DNA from: JAGNNV01 sp031412915
GTDB lineage: Bacteria > Acidobacteriota > Vicinamibacteria > Fen-336 > JAGNNV01
Assembly (NCBI GenBank): GCA_031412915.1
Contig: JANODX010000157.1
Coordinates: 5,677-69,676 of the forward strand
Length of the DNA: 64,000 nt
Direction of reading: 5' to 3'
The translations under genes and the position numbers were made by a program. Positions 37,501 to 45,916 of the stretch are shown here, piece by piece. The notes below the pieces were generated by a model, which was given only the letters and a program-made list of their open reading frames with translations, had not been told where the DNA came from and searched no databases. Each line of letters starts with the position of its first letter. The stretch's first letter is position 1.

Positions 37501-39563
37501 CCGGACCATTCGTCGTGGGGGCCTCGGCAACGCTGAAGGCCAAAGCCTTCCACGCGACGCTTTCGCCCAGCGCCACCGCGTCGGCGGCGTTCCTGGTCGG
37601 CGTTCCGAGTCCAACCATAACGCCGACCTCGGGAACCTACGTTACCAGCGTCAACGTTTCCATCGGTCCGACCCCGGGCGCCTCGATCTACTACACCACG
37701 GACGGGCAGGATCCGACCACGGCGTCGAGCTTGTACGGCGGCGCGTTTGCTTTGGCGGTAAGCGCCACCGTGAAGGCCAAGGCCTTCATTGTTGCTGTGG
37801 GTTGGAGCGCCACCGCGAGTGCCGGCTACACCATCAAGGTCGCGGACCCGGTGCTGAGCGTGGCTTCGGGCCTCTACACGACCCGCCGGAACGTGGTGGC
37901 ATCGACGTCGACCCCGGGCGCCGCCATCCACTACATGACGAACGGGCAGGACCCGACGGGGGCCGATCCGAGCGTGGCTTCGGGCGGGATCATCCTAGTG
38001 GACCGCGCGCTGGTCCTGAAGGCCAGGGCCCTCAAGGCGGGGGCCTTGCCGAGCGCCACGGTTCGGGCGCAGTACATGATTACCGGCGCGCTGTCGTTCG
38101 GAACGAACTTCACGCTGTTCCTGAAAGCGGACGGAACCGTCTGGTCCGCGGGCCTCAATGACAAGGGTCAACTCGGCGTTGGGAGCACTACGCAGAAGAT
38201 TGTCCCCACCCAGATCGCCGAGACCGCCTCCTTCAACAGCATCAAGGCGGTGGAGGCGGGCGACGGTTTCAGCCTCTTCCTCAAGGAGGACGGAACCGTC
38301 TGGGTTTCGGGAGCAGCGGCGGTCAACGGCACCGGCGCCAACGTGACTTTCCCGGTGCAGATTACGGCCATAACGGTTCCCGTGGTCAAGATCGCGGCCG
38401 GCAAAGACCACGCGATCGCCCTTGATGGGACCGGGCATGTCTGGACCTGGGGCAACAATGGGTTCGGCCAGTTAGGCAACGGGAACAAGGCCGCTCGCAC
38501 CGGTCCCTGCAACCCCGCGGTCTCGCCGTGCCAGCCCAGTCTCGGTTCCATCGTGGGGATCGCGGGCGGCGCGGGCCACACCCTGGCCCTGCTCAATGAC
38601 GGAACGGTCAGGTCCTGGGGCGGGAATACTTCGGGAGAGCTTGGAATCGGGACGAGGAACGGCGCCGGAACGGTGACGCCTGCGGAGAGCCTCGCCCCGG
38701 TGACGGTGAACCTGCCCGTGCCCGCGATCCGAGTGCTCGCCGACAACTTCCACTCCATGGCGCTCACCGCGGCCGGCGAAGTCTGGTCGTGGGGTGACAA
38801 CGAGCGCGGGGGAGGGGGCAGGGCGGAGCCGTTCGCGCAGGTCCCCGTCCCCGGCATGGCGCTGTCGGGCCAGCGCCTTATCGCGCTCGGCTTCAATCAG
38901 GGTTACGCCGCCTCCTTCTCCGGACCGATCTGGGGCTTTGGCGAGAACCAGTATGGATGCCTGGGAGACGGCACCCAGACCATTCGGCCCGCCCCCGGGC
39001 CAACCCTCCCCGTCCCCGAACGCTACGCGATTGAAGGCGCGTATCTCTCGGCCGGGGCCATCACCATGGCCAGCGAGGTCTACGTTTGGGGGATAAACGG
39101 GAACGGTCAACTCGGGCTCAACAACACCCAGCAGATCAAGTCGACGCCCCTGCGCGTTCCCGATCCGGCCATCCCGGCAAACCCGTTCATTCTGGTGAAC
39201 AACGCGTGGCTCCTCACCGACGAAGACGGCGATGGGCTCACCGCCGGGCAGGAGCTGATGAGCGGCCTCGACCCGTACACGGTGGACACGAACGGTGATG
39301 GCATCGGGGACGGGGTGGTCTACGCCCTGGGCAGCACCCTGACCCTGGAGGATCCCGACGGCGACGGCCTGCCCACCCTGGTCGAGGCCACCCTCGGCAC
39401 CAATCCGAATTCCGCCGACACCGACGGCGACGGCATCACCGACAACCTGGATGTCTATCCCCTCGACCCGTCGCGGTTGGTTGCGCCCACGCCCGATCCC
39501 AGCGACCACACGCCTCCGGACATCACCCTGATCAAGCCGCAAGGCGCTCAGCAAGTTCCGTAG
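31554..39563 (+). CDS. Giant surface/secreted repeat protein: six-fold lectin-like domain, 17 chitobiase-C-like modules, RCC1 repeats, Ca-binding repeats
   Basis: An open frame of 2669 codons that continues the severed N terminus at 31002. Order: three tandem units (31575-33490) of a domain with SNGDTDGLEDDIDFGLEFW and VVENG...VYRKNGA...YTS; about ten chitobiase/beta-hexosaminidase C-terminal-like modules (each with PTFxPxxGTY...TIRYTTDGTTPT...TTLKA); two more copies of the first domain (35916, 36645), each followed by such modules; RCC1-type propeller repeats (38085-39180, for example DGTVWSWGxNxxGQLG); then thrombospondin-3-like DxDGDG repeats (39220-39470). The likely role is an extracellular adhesin or wall-binding protein. 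The GTG at 31554 is only the first available start; without the signal peptide the product would stay inside. It lies 10 bp before the RHS gene, and its last residues (DHTPPDITLIKP) resemble an RHS N-terminal linker. Confidence 0.75.
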   Translation: MDGALAERADWTNVGPHLLAAQGSLTRLEDATEVGEGAVSTRGINSTNGYLEFRASDQGIVGLSNGDTDGLEDDIDFGLEFWYGSLFVVENGDGKGQFGTVTPSDVLRISVESGVVVYRKNGAMIYTSTIPPQYPLVVDTSFDSLGGSASSVALSGVLVDVATSEVQLNPSGGTYASAQTVTVSTATSGATIYYTLDGSQPTTSSPVVSNGGTVPLTSSGWLRAWAHSAGRWPSSIRSEFYAFGDAVSTELVGWTNVGPHLLAAPGSLTRLEDSTDIWEGAVSTRGINSPNGYLEFRASDQGIVGLSNGDNNGLEDDIDFGLEFWYDDLFVVENGEGRGQFGTVTSSDVLRVSVENGVVVYRKNGAVIYTSTIPPQYPLVVDTSLDSLGASVWSVALSGVLADVATSGVQLNPSGGTYASAQTVTVSTATSGATIYYTLDGSEPTTSSPLVSNGGTVPLTSSGWLRVRAHSAGRWPSATRSDFYALGNAVTTELADWTNVGPHVSAALGSLTRPPDATGLWEGAVSTRGINSPDGYLEFRASDQGIVGLSNGDTNGLEDDIDFGLKSWYDDLFVVENGEGRGQFGSVTPSDVLRVSVENGVVVYRKNGAVIYTSTTPPHYPLVADTSFDSSGASAVSVMLSGVLVDSRPPSPAFAPPAGTYQAAINVVMSAAPGTVIRYTTNGVDPTSSSPVYSSAIPLAVSSAITTIKAFAALPGYVPSVIASASYNFGPATPTFAPPAGTYNANQTVAISTATAGATIRYTTNGTTPTGSSTLYSTPVSITQTTTLKAKAFLSGLPDSLTGPAIYTLAPIAPALTPNGAVFVGSQSVTMTTSTSGSSIRYTTDGSTPTATSTLYSTAINVTTPTTIKAAAFKTGWAMSAVTTATFTPTVATPTFSPVAATYTANQTVTIATTTTGDTIRYTLDGTDPTAASTLYTGPVSITQTTTLKAKGFLTNWADSVTGTALYTLNATAPTFNPNGGALTAGQTITLTTTTGGASIRYTTDGTAPTGASTLYSAPFALGGPATVKAATFKTGWTTSGVASAAFTTTVTTPTFSPLAGTYPADQTVTISTTAGAEIRYTTNGTTPTASSTLYTGPVAVTQTTTLKAIGILSGWTNSLVGTAAYTMAASAPTFTPSSGNLPSGQGIAMATATVGGSIRYTTNGTTPTGSSTLYTAPIAISAPITLKAATFKTGWTTSGVTTAAFTPSVATPTFSPIEGTYNANQTVAISTTTSGDTIRYTLDGSDPTTGSAVYSAPLSITATTTLKAKGFLASWANSATGTAIYTITGAPPTFTPNGGTFMGSQSVTMTTTTSGASIRYTTDGTTPTPTSTLYSTAIVITTPTTINAATFKAGWSQSATTTAVFTPIVATPAITPAPGLYANSVSVSLNSTTAGAQIHYTIDGSTPTGSSPLYSGPVTLTQSATVKAVGMKPGFFDSAVNSAAYTVAMPWAVEWTNQVNVASIGPGVLSKVGGADGFNAGGISTRAIASGDGYVEARWSILSNLYLGLSSGDTNQDPSDIDYAVQATAGGLLISEGGTVRGTFGGPGLVDDLIRIAVEGGVVRYYKNGSMVYSSLVTPQYPLLVDTSFYTEGFTLSNVMLTGALTSVGVSGVAAAPPAGSYGTAQSVSLSTATPGASIYYTVDGAEPTVSSALYSAPVLVSGTGWLKAKAFASGLFASATFDGYYAIGTATNTEAVSWTNLTNASSSGPGVLSYAGGVPALPSGGVSTRAIAGGNGYVEAVWSNLDAGLYLGLSSGDTDQGLADIDYAAQVTAGGVLISEHGQARGAFGGPGAPSDVIRIAVEAGVVKYYKNGSLVYASLVAPQYPLLVDTSLQNAGTGFSAVSISGVLVDSRLAPPQFSPPGGTLDAAADVTLSSVPGATVRFTTTGVDPTASSPVYSAPVHIALEAPTTIKAFAARQGYLPSAVATAAYTFAAATPTINPNGGTFANPVTVTLATTTTATTIRYTLDGSDPSASSTQYAGPFVVGASATLKAKAFHATLSPSATASAAFLVGVPSPTITPTSGTYVTSVNVSIGPTPGASIYYTTDGQDPTTASSLYGGAFALAVSATVKAKAFIVAVGWSATASAGYTIKVADPVLSVASGLYTTRRNVVASTSTPGAAIHYMTNGQDPTGADPSVASGGIILVDRALVLKARALKAGALPSATVRAQYMITGALSFGTNFTLFLKADGTVWSAGLNDKGQLGVGSTTQKIVPTQIAETASFNSIKAVEAGDGFSLFLKEDGTVWVSGAAAVNGTGANVTFPVQITAITVPVVKIAAGKDHAIALDGTGHVWTWGNNGFGQLGNGNKAARTGPCNPAVSPCQPSLGSIVGIAGGAGHTLALLNDGTVRSWGGNTSGELGIGTRNGAGTVTPAESLAPVTVNLPVPAIRVLADNFHSMALTAAGEVWSWGDNERGGGGRAEPFAQVPVPGMALSGQRLIALGFNQGYAASFSGPIWGFGENQYGCLGDGTQTIRPAPGPTLPVPERYAIEGAYLSAGAITMASEVYVWGINGNGQLGLNNTQQIKSTPLRVPDPAIPANPFILVNNAWLLTDEDGDGLTAGQELMSGLDPYTVDTNGDGIGDGVVYALGSTLTLEDPDGDGLPTLVEATLGTNPNSADTDGDGITDNLDVYPLDPSRLVAPTPDPSDHTPPDITLIKPQGAQQVP
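31575..33490 (+). repeat. Three tandem 729-bp repeats inside the giant gene
   Basis: Matching anchors (GGAGCAGTG at 31662, 32391 and 33120) are exactly 729 bp, or 243 codons, apart. Long stretches are identical among the copies at base level. Each unit encodes one lectin-like domain plus one chitobiase-C-like module; the third copy departs from the unit after the first domain. Near-identity suggests recent duplication and ongoing recombination. Confidence 0.85.
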
Positions 39564-39573
39564 GAGAGAGACC

Positions 39574-42500
39574 ATGAAGATCAAACCATTCACGTTTCTC
39601 CTTCTTATGGGCGCCGCCCTGGGTCCGGCCGGTCGGGTCGAGGCCCAGTCGGCATGCCGCCAATTCACGGTCACGGGCGTCGTTGGCGACGGCTCCACGC
39701 CGCTCCCGACAAGCAACACCGTACAGATCTTTGTGGACATTCCCTGTCCCGGCTGCAGCATGGGCACGATACCGCTCCCCGGCTCCAAGTCATTCGGACA
39801 GTCCGCGCGGACCTGGTCCACCTACCTCTTTCACGGCACCAGCTACTTCAGCTCTCCGTGGGTGCCGCTGGGCACCTGCAACTACAACGAAGCCCTCAAC
39901 TGTTCCGACTGCGATGGAAGCGCGACCATCCCGCTATTCGCCAGGCAAGGGAATATCGATGGAACCGTGACGGATTGCACTTCAGGTCAAGGAGTCCAGG
40001 CCACGGCCGTTCTTGGCCTGGCAGGCTCTGGCGCGGGCCAGAAGCTGTCGGATACCAGCGGCTATTTCAATTTCAAGGCAGCGCCGGAGGTCTCGGGCGG
40101 CAATGAGTGGGGAGTCGCCGTGCTGGACACCGGCAACGGCGCGGGACCGGGTTCCGCCGACTATGTGGTGGATGTCACAGGGGCAGTGAACGGCGGCGTT
40201 TCTCTCGGGCCGGTCAGCGCCACTGTGAATAGTTCGCAACTCGTGACCGTGCAGCTCTTCGTTAAGAAGACCACCGTCAAGGAACCCGGCCGCTGCAAGC
40301 CCCACGTGGTGGCCACTCACGGTGGGGGTCCGACTCCCAACGAACCCTCGCCCAACGTGGGCGCGCCGGTGCATGTGATCACGGGCAATGTCTGGTTCGA
40401 CCGCACCGACGCGAGCGTCGCGGTGGACGGGTCGAGCCTGTCCCTGGTGCGCTCCTACAACAGCGTCAATCGCGACGTGGTCGGCGTGCTGGGGCGCGGG
40501 TGGTCACACAGTTTCGAACGCCACATGAACCTCACGAACCCCCAGACGGCCCAGCGGGTCATCGTGTTCATAGACGGTGATGGCTCAAGCACCTATTATC
40601 AGGATGGCGACCAGGATCAGAAGTACGTGGCCCAGTACCCTCAGTCGAGCCAGCACTGGGTCACGGCGTCGGGCGGAAACTACATCCGCGAATTCAAGGG
40701 CGGGGGATCGGAGACGTACGACTCCACCGGGAAGCTGATCGCGGAGGCGGATCCTCAGGGCCGAACGAAGTCCTACACCTATTCCGGGTCGCAGCTGACC
40801 GCGGTGTCGTCCAGTGGCCGGACGCTGACCTTCGCGTACAACACGAACGGCCGGCTGACCACGGCCACCGGACCGGGCAACGAGGTGCTGGTGACCTATT
40901 CGTATGGCCCCGCTTCAGCGAACACGCCCGACAGTCTCCAGCGCGTGGAATATCCCGACGGCACGGGCTACGTGTTCCAGTATCAGGGCGTCGGTTCGAC
41001 GCTGCTCCTGACCGGGGTCACCGACCTCGAGGGCAAATGGATCGAGCGGCACACCTATGACGCCAGCAGCCGCGGGATCACATCCGAGATCGCCGACGGT
41101 ATCGACAAGTACACGATTGCTTACGGAGGCGGGAGCACCACAGTCACTGACGCCCTGAATCGGTCCACGGTTTACGAGTACAAACTCGTCGGCGCAGAGA
41201 AGCGCGTCACCAAGATCACCGGCCCGTGTGCCGGGTGTGGAGGCAGTGGAAGCGATGTCCAGGAGTGGACGTACGACGCGCAGGGCCGGGTCCTGACCCA
41301 CACCGACGCGGAAGGCGGGACTACGACCTACGCCTACGCGGCCGGGGATAACGACGATGTCGTTTCGGTCCAGTTCTCCAAGCCCGGCGCGAATCCGCCC
41401 TACACCGACCCGGCCGTGACTTACGAATACACCAATGGTTTCCTGAGCAGGGTGACGGGCGTGGATGGGTCGGTGACGGAGTACGAGCGCGACGTGACGG
41501 GTAACGTGACGAAGATCAAGGACCCGCTGCTTCGGGAGACCTCGATGGCCTATTCGAGCGGCCGGGTCTCGACGATCACCGACCCGCGTCTCAAGACCAC
41601 CACCATGGGCTACGACGCGACGACCGGGGATCTACTTGCGGTGACGGACCCGCTGAGCCACGCGACCACGTTCGCGTATAACAATCGCGGACAGAGAACC
41701 ACGGTGACGGACGCCCTCGGCCACACCACCACGACCGCCTATGACGGGGCAGGGAAGGTCACGCGCGTGACGAATCACGACGGGACCCACACCGATTTCA
41801 AGTACGACCGGGGCGGGCGTAGGAGTGAGGTAATCGATCCTCTGAAGCGCAGCACCAGGTATGTCTACGACCTCTACGGGCGTCTGACCACGGTGATCGA
41901 CCCCGCGGGCGGGGCGACGCGCTACGCTTACGATGTGATGGGGAACCTCGCGAGCCTGACCGATGCCAGGAACCAGACGACGTCGTTCGAGTACAACGAG
42001 CACAATCAGGTGAAGAAGACGATCTACCCGGGAGGCGCCTTCGAGACGTTCACGTACGACACGCTGAGCCGGCTGGTGACGATGACGGATCGGAAGAGCG
42101 TCGTGACGGCGTACGCGTACGACGCGAAGAGCCGGCTGGTCAGCAAGACTTTCTCCAACGACCCGTCGAACACACCGGGGTTCTCGTACACCTACGACAC
42201 GGCCGGCAGGATGCTCACGGCCGCGAACGGGACGGATACGCTCACGTGGGCGTACAACCTGGCGGGAGAGTTGCTGAGCGAGCAGAGCGTGAAGAATGCG
42301 AGTACGGTCGCCTACCAGTACGACGACGGAGGGAACCGGATAGAGGTGAAGCTGGATGGGACGGTGTTCGTCACGTATGCCTATGATGACGCGTCGAGGC
42401 TCACGACGATTACGCGGGGGACGAACGTGTTCGGGTTCGGGTACGACAACGCGAACCGAAGGACGAGCATGACTTATCCAAATGGCGTGACGACCGCATA

Positions 42501-43938
42501 CGACTATGACAACCTGAACCGCCTCACGAACCTCGCCGCCACCCACGTCCCGACGAGCACGCCGATCACGAACTTCGGCTACACCTACGACGCCGCGGGC
42601 AACCGGACGCAGAAGTCCACCCTCGACTACACGGAGGACTATGGGTACGACCCCCTCTACCGACTAACCAGAACCGATAGAACCAACCCCGGCGCAACTC
42701 CCCCGAACCAATGGACCTGGAACTATGACGCGGTCGGGAACCGCACCAGCGCTCAGAAGGATTCGGAGGCCACGACCTCGAGCTACAACGAGAAGAATCA
42801 GCTGACCGGCGCCACGGGCGGCGGGAAGATGTTGTGGAGAGGGACACTCGACGAACCCGGCATCGCGACGTTTAGCGCGCCGACCATCAACGGCCAACCC
42901 GCGAGGATGCTGGCTGGGAATGTCTTTGAAGCGATGCTCGATCTGCCGGCCGGCGCGAACAACGTCACCATTCAGGCTCAGGATGGGAGCGGCAACGTCG
43001 CGACGAAGAACTACAGCGTCAACGTGCTGGGCGTGCCGTCCAGCTACACCTATGACGCCAACGGCAACCTCGCGGCGAAGACCGACGGCGCGGATTCGTG
43101 GACGTACACCTGGAACGCCCTGAATCAGCTGACCGCGGTCTCTAAGAACAGCGTGAACCAGGCGATCTACTCTTACGACCCGGTCGGACGGCGGATTGAG
43201 AGGGTCGCTGGGCCCACTACGACCGCTTGGACTTATGACGCTGAAGATATCCTGCGCCAGGGCGCGACGACATCTAGCGTCACGACCACCACACGATTTG
43301 TCCATGGGCACGAGAGTGAGGACGAGCCGATAGCACAGGAGGACGCAGGGACCGCCGTGCTGTCGTACCTGCACACGGACGGGCTAGGCTCGATCACGCG
43401 CCATTCCAACGCGGCAGGGGCGATCACCAACTCGCTCTCCTATGACGCGTGGGGGAACATCCAGACAGGTACGCCGACGCCATTTGGCTTCACGGGTCGC
43501 GAGTGGGATGCGGCCGGTGGACTTTGGTACTACAGAGCCAGATACTACGACTCCAAGCTCGGACGCTTTGTTAGTGAGGACCCAATTGGGCCAAAGGGTG
43601 GTCTCAATTTCTACAGGTACGTCGACAATGCGCCAACTACCGGAGTTGATCCAACCGGGCTCCTTCGCGATTGCGATGCCGAACACATCGAGTGCTTTGA
43701 AACCTGCTACAACGGGTCGCCTATCTGGCCGTGCAAGTACAAGACTGCCTGCCAGTATCGGTTGTGTCAAACAAAGTGCTTGGCTGAGTACATGGCCTGC
43801 GAGGCGGCGAATGCCGCCGAACGGGCAGCAGAGCAAGCTCGGCGCGCCGCGAAGTTCTGTCAGGAGAACCCCGCCGTCTGCGTCCTGATGATCATTCCAA
43901 CGATCATCTGTCGAAGGCCGATCCCGGTTCCGGCCTGA
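39574..43938 (+). CDS. RHS/YD-repeat protein with Cys-rich variable tip
   Basis: A 1454-residue secreted polymorphic-toxin-type protein. Signal peptide MKIKPFTFLLLMGAALG ends before QSACRQF. A DUF6531-type region lies at about residues 265-345 (TGNVWFDRTDASVAVDG, SYNSVNRDVVGVLGRGWSHSFE). YD repeats run from about 380 to 1240 (YDAxGRxT, YDxxNRLT), with an Ig-like insert near 1090-1150. The RHS core ends YRARYYDSKLGRFVSEDPIG ... TGVDPTGL, after which a 92-residue tip follows with 11 Cys and a hydrophobic VCVLMIIPTIICRRP end. Tips after DPxG are the variable effector part in RHS proteins; this one is not recognised. GGAGAGAGACC precedes the ATG. The small gene 18 bp downstream is the candidate immunity partner. 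Confidence 0.88.
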   Translation: MKIKPFTFLLLMGAALGPAGRVEAQSACRQFTVTGVVGDGSTPLPTSNTVQIFVDIPCPGCSMGTIPLPGSKSFGQSARTWSTYLFHGTSYFSSPWVPLGTCNYNEALNCSDCDGSATIPLFARQGNIDGTVTDCTSGQGVQATAVLGLAGSGAGQKLSDTSGYFNFKAAPEVSGGNEWGVAVLDTGNGAGPGSADYVVDVTGAVNGGVSLGPVSATVNSSQLVTVQLFVKKTTVKEPGRCKPHVVATHGGGPTPNEPSPNVGAPVHVITGNVWFDRTDASVAVDGSSLSLVRSYNSVNRDVVGVLGRGWSHSFERHMNLTNPQTAQRVIVFIDGDGSSTYYQDGDQDQKYVAQYPQSSQHWVTASGGNYIREFKGGGSETYDSTGKLIAEADPQGRTKSYTYSGSQLTAVSSSGRTLTFAYNTNGRLTTATGPGNEVLVTYSYGPASANTPDSLQRVEYPDGTGYVFQYQGVGSTLLLTGVTDLEGKWIERHTYDASSRGITSEIADGIDKYTIAYGGGSTTVTDALNRSTVYEYKLVGAEKRVTKITGPCAGCGGSGSDVQEWTYDAQGRVLTHTDAEGGTTTYAYAAGDNDDVVSVQFSKPGANPPYTDPAVTYEYTNGFLSRVTGVDGSVTEYERDVTGNVTKIKDPLLRETSMAYSSGRVSTITDPRLKTTTMGYDATTGDLLAVTDPLSHATTFAYNNRGQRTTVTDALGHTTTTAYDGAGKVTRVTNHDGTHTDFKYDRGGRRSEVIDPLKRSTRYVYDLYGRLTTVIDPAGGATRYAYDVMGNLASLTDARNQTTSFEYNEHNQVKKTIYPGGAFETFTYDTLSRLVTMTDRKSVVTAYAYDAKSRLVSKTFSNDPSNTPGFSYTYDTAGRMLTAANGTDTLTWAYNLAGELLSEQSVKNASTVAYQYDDGGNRIEVKLDGTVFVTYAYDDASRLTTITRGTNVFGFGYDNANRRTSMTYPNGVTTAYDYDNLNRLTNLAATHVPTSTPITNFGYTYDAAGNRTQKSTLDYTEDYGYDPLYRLTRTDRTNPGATPPNQWTWNYDAVGNRTSAQKDSEATTSSYNEKNQLTGATGGGKMLWRGTLDEPGIATFSAPTINGQPARMLAGNVFEAMLDLPAGANNVTIQAQDGSGNVATKNYSVNVLGVPSSYTYDANGNLAAKTDGADSWTYTWNALNQLTAVSKNSVNQAIYSYDPVGRRIERVAGPTTTAWTYDAEDILRQGATTSSVTTTTRFVHGHESEDEPIAQEDAGTAVLSYLHTDGLGSITRHSNAAGAITNSLSYDAWGNIQTGTPTPFGFTGREWDAAGGLWYYRARYYDSKLGRFVSEDPIGPKGGLNFYRYVDNAPTTGVDPTGLLRDCDAEHIECFETCYNGSPIWPCKYKTACQYRLCQTKCLAEYMACEAANAAERAAEQARRAAKFCQENPAVCVLMIIPTIICRRPIPVPA

Positions 43939-43956
43939 TGCGGCGATGAGGTACCG

Positions 43957-44199
43957 ATGACGCCTGAACAGTTCGCGGCCTTTGAGAGGATCGCCGCCAT
44001 TCTTGAGGCTGTAGCGGGCGAGTGTGCGCCTGATTCTGAAAGGGGTGTCGCGATTCGCCGCGCGGCCCTCGCCCTGATGTACGTCAGCATGGAGCACGCT
44101 GAGGCGTTTGAGCTATTCCTTGAAAAGGCAGACCAACCTCCGTCGGAAGATCCGGAAGAGTACATCCGCCAATTGCGCGCCAAGGCGAAAAAGGCGTGA
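43957..44199 (+). CDS. Small acidic helical protein, candidate immunity partner of the RHS tip
   Basis: An 80-residue protein (MTPEQFAAFERIAAILEAVA ... RQLRAKAKKA), predicted all-alpha, no signal peptide, no recognised family. It starts 18 bp after the RHS stop on the same strand. In polymorphic toxin systems the immunity gene sits exactly here, and this gene is unlike anything else in the window. The role is inferred from position alone. A 27-nt hairpin repeat lies 20 bp downstream of the stop, as it does after the second RHS tip/partner pair at 54.9 kb. Confidence 0.6.
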   Translation: MTPEQFAAFERIAAILEAVAGECAPDSERGVAIRRAALALMYVSMEHAEAFELFLEKADQPPSEDPEEYIRQLRAKAKKA

Positions 44200-44218
44200 C
44201 CGTATTCTTCCGCAGGAC

Positions 44219-44245
44219 AAAGAGGAGGGCTCGCTTCGCGAGCCG
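44219..44245. repeat. Module-end hairpin repeat, copy 1
   Basis: A 27-nt element with GGCTCGC/GCGAGCC arms (44228-44234 and 44238-44244) and a TTC loop, preceded by AAAGAGGAG. It matches copy 2 (54938-54964) at 26 of 27 positions. On the minus strand the hairpin is followed by CTCCTCTTT, so it could also act as a minus-strand terminator. Confidence 0.7.
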
Positions 44246-44684
44246 GTGTCTCCAAGGCCACGGCGGCGGCCGATGTCTTGATGTCGCGGACGTGAGGTCG
44301 CGTTGACTGCGGTCGAGGTGTGCGTGTCCGAGAACAAATAGCGTTTATCGGAGTCGAGCCCGGCGAGCAGGCGACGGCCGGCGGGATGGTCGATAGGCTC
44401 GGCTTCGATAAACCACGTTGGACTAAGCCGCTGGTGACGCAACCAGAGGGGTAGCTATGGGCTTTGATCGAACGAGAGGGTCCTTGAATAGGGATGGACC
44501 TGGTCGAGAGCGACTCGGGAGACGCCGTTGGGCGCGTCTGACGAGGTTGCCGAGGCGTGCGCGGGGGTGGTGGAGACAACACCAAGGGGGAGGGAGGCTT
44601 CGGCAGGCAGGACGGTGTTGAAGTCGAGGCAGACGTTCCCCGTTCGATGTATTTCCCGGAGCCCTTGGTCGATGTGGGTGAGCC
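44246..44684. repeat. Left inverted-homology flank of the IS91/recombinase unit; no gene seen
   Basis: Three blocks are inverted counterparts of 46913-47206: 44417-44431 (GTTGGACTAAGCCGC, 15/15), 44314-44335 (22 nt, 21 matching) and 44256-44270 (15/15), in the same order going outward. The rest, up to the transposase stop, has no convincing coding frame; short frames here are not supported by any motif. Confidence 0.65.
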
Positions 44685-45905
44685 TCATGCCGCGATCCTC
44701 GGAGGAGGCGGTCGTGGCCGCTCCCGCGGCTGGGGGATCATGGCGCCGGTGGTGCACTGTGGACATCGGGTCAGGTCAACGCCGGTGAGGCGGAGGACGG
44801 CACTCCTCCAATCAGGCTCGGAGGCTGTGTCCGGGTTTTTCTCGATGCCCCTGTCGAGTACCTTGTGAGCCAGCATGAGCTTGGTCCCGAGACTGGGCGG
44901 GGCAAAGAGGCCGTAGTGTCGGATCTTCACGAAGCCCTTGGGAAGAACGTGCAGGAGGAAGCGTCTTATGAACTCCTCGTGCTTGAGCGTCGCGCTCTTT
45001 CCGCCTTTGGTGGAAAAGCGCACACCGTTGTCGTCGATGGCCTGGAGGCGATAGTTCGAGATGCCGACCCGGTGGGTGTAGCGACCGAGGTACTTGTAAA
45101 CGCCTTCGGCGCCCCCGAAGGGTCGTTTCGCGTAGACGACCCATTCCTTTCGGTAGAGCTTGTCCTTAAAGGCGTTCCAGGCCTCGTCCTTGGCGAGGGG
45201 TGTGGATCCTCCGCCGAACACGAGCTTGCCGTTTTCCCTTGTCCTCACGAGAGCATCCATGAACTTCCCGCGGAAGAGCCGGCTCATGACCTTGACCGGG
45301 AAGAGATAGCGGGAACCGTGGCGGCTCACCCATTCCGTGGGTGAGCGGGCATCGTCCTGCGGGGAGAGGCGGAGACCTCCACCGGTGACGATGCAATGCA
45401 GGTGGGGATGGAAACTCAGATCCCGTGTCCAGGTGTGGAGCACGGCGGTGAGGCCCAGTAACGCGCCCAAGCGGTCCTCGTCGTGGCCGAGATCGAGCAG
45501 GGTGTGGGAGGCCGCTTCGAAAAGAATATCGAACAGGCGCTTTCGATTGTGGAGCGCCAGGGCACGCAGTTCTCCTGGGAGAGTGAACACGACGTGAAAG
45601 TAATGGGTCGGGAGGATGCGCGCCATCTGTCGTTTGAGCCAGCCCGCCTGAGCGAGGTTCTGGCACTTTGGGCAACGCCGGTTGCGGCAGGAGTTGTAGG
45701 CGTTGCGTTCGAAATGACACTGGTCGCACACGTCGACATGACCACCGAGAGCGGCGGTCCGGCACGTTTCGATGGCGCGCATGACGCGCGCCTGGTCCGG
45801 GGTCAGAGCGTGAGTCGCCCGGTAGGTCTGGCCATGAGAGCGGAAGATGTCCGCGACCTCGAGCCTTGGCCGCTCTGACCCCTTTGGGCAGATCGGCGTC
45901 GCCAA
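44685..45905 (-). CDS. IS91-family transposase (HUH, Zn-finger)
   Basis: A 406-residue rolling-circle-type transposase. The N-terminal zinc-binding region is CDQCHFERNAYNSCRNRRCPKCQ-like (Cys pairs around residues 60-80). The HUH metal motif is in SFHPHLHCIVTGGG. Candidate nucleophilic tyrosines are in VYKYLGRYTHRVGIS. A Pro/Arg-rich tail follows TRCPQCTTGAM, itself a second small Cys pair. The TTG at 45905 was taken as start because it gives MATPICPKGSERPRLEVADI; homologues begin near the RPRLEVADI block. It is downstream of the recombinase gene in the same operon. All motifs look intact. Confidence 0.9.
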   Translation of the reverse strand: MATPICPKGSERPRLEVADIFRSHGQTYRATHALTPDQARVMRAIETCRTAALGGHVDVCDQCHFERNAYNSCRNRRCPKCQNLAQAGWLKRQMARILPTHYFHVVFTLPGELRALALHNRKRLFDILFEAASHTLLDLGHDEDRLGALLGLTAVLHTWTRDLSFHPHLHCIVTGGGLRLSPQDDARSPTEWVSRHGSRYLFPVKVMSRLFRGKFMDALVRTRENGKLVFGGGSTPLAKDEAWNAFKDKLYRKEWVVYAKRPFGGAEGVYKYLGRYTHRVGISNYRLQAIDDNGVRFSTKGGKSATLKHEEFIRRFLLHVLPKGFVKIRHYGLFAPPSLGTKLMLAHKVLDRGIEKNPDTASEPDWRSAVLRLTGVDLTRCPQCTTGAMIPQPRERPRPPPPRIAA

Positions 45906-45916
45906 TGAGCGCCGCC

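Noticed and set aside
44113..44442. Minus-strand frame MRHQRLSPTWFIEAEPIDHP
   Set aside because: It crosses the inverted-homology blocks and the hairpin repeat and overlaps the candidate immunity gene; no domain or ribosome binding site.
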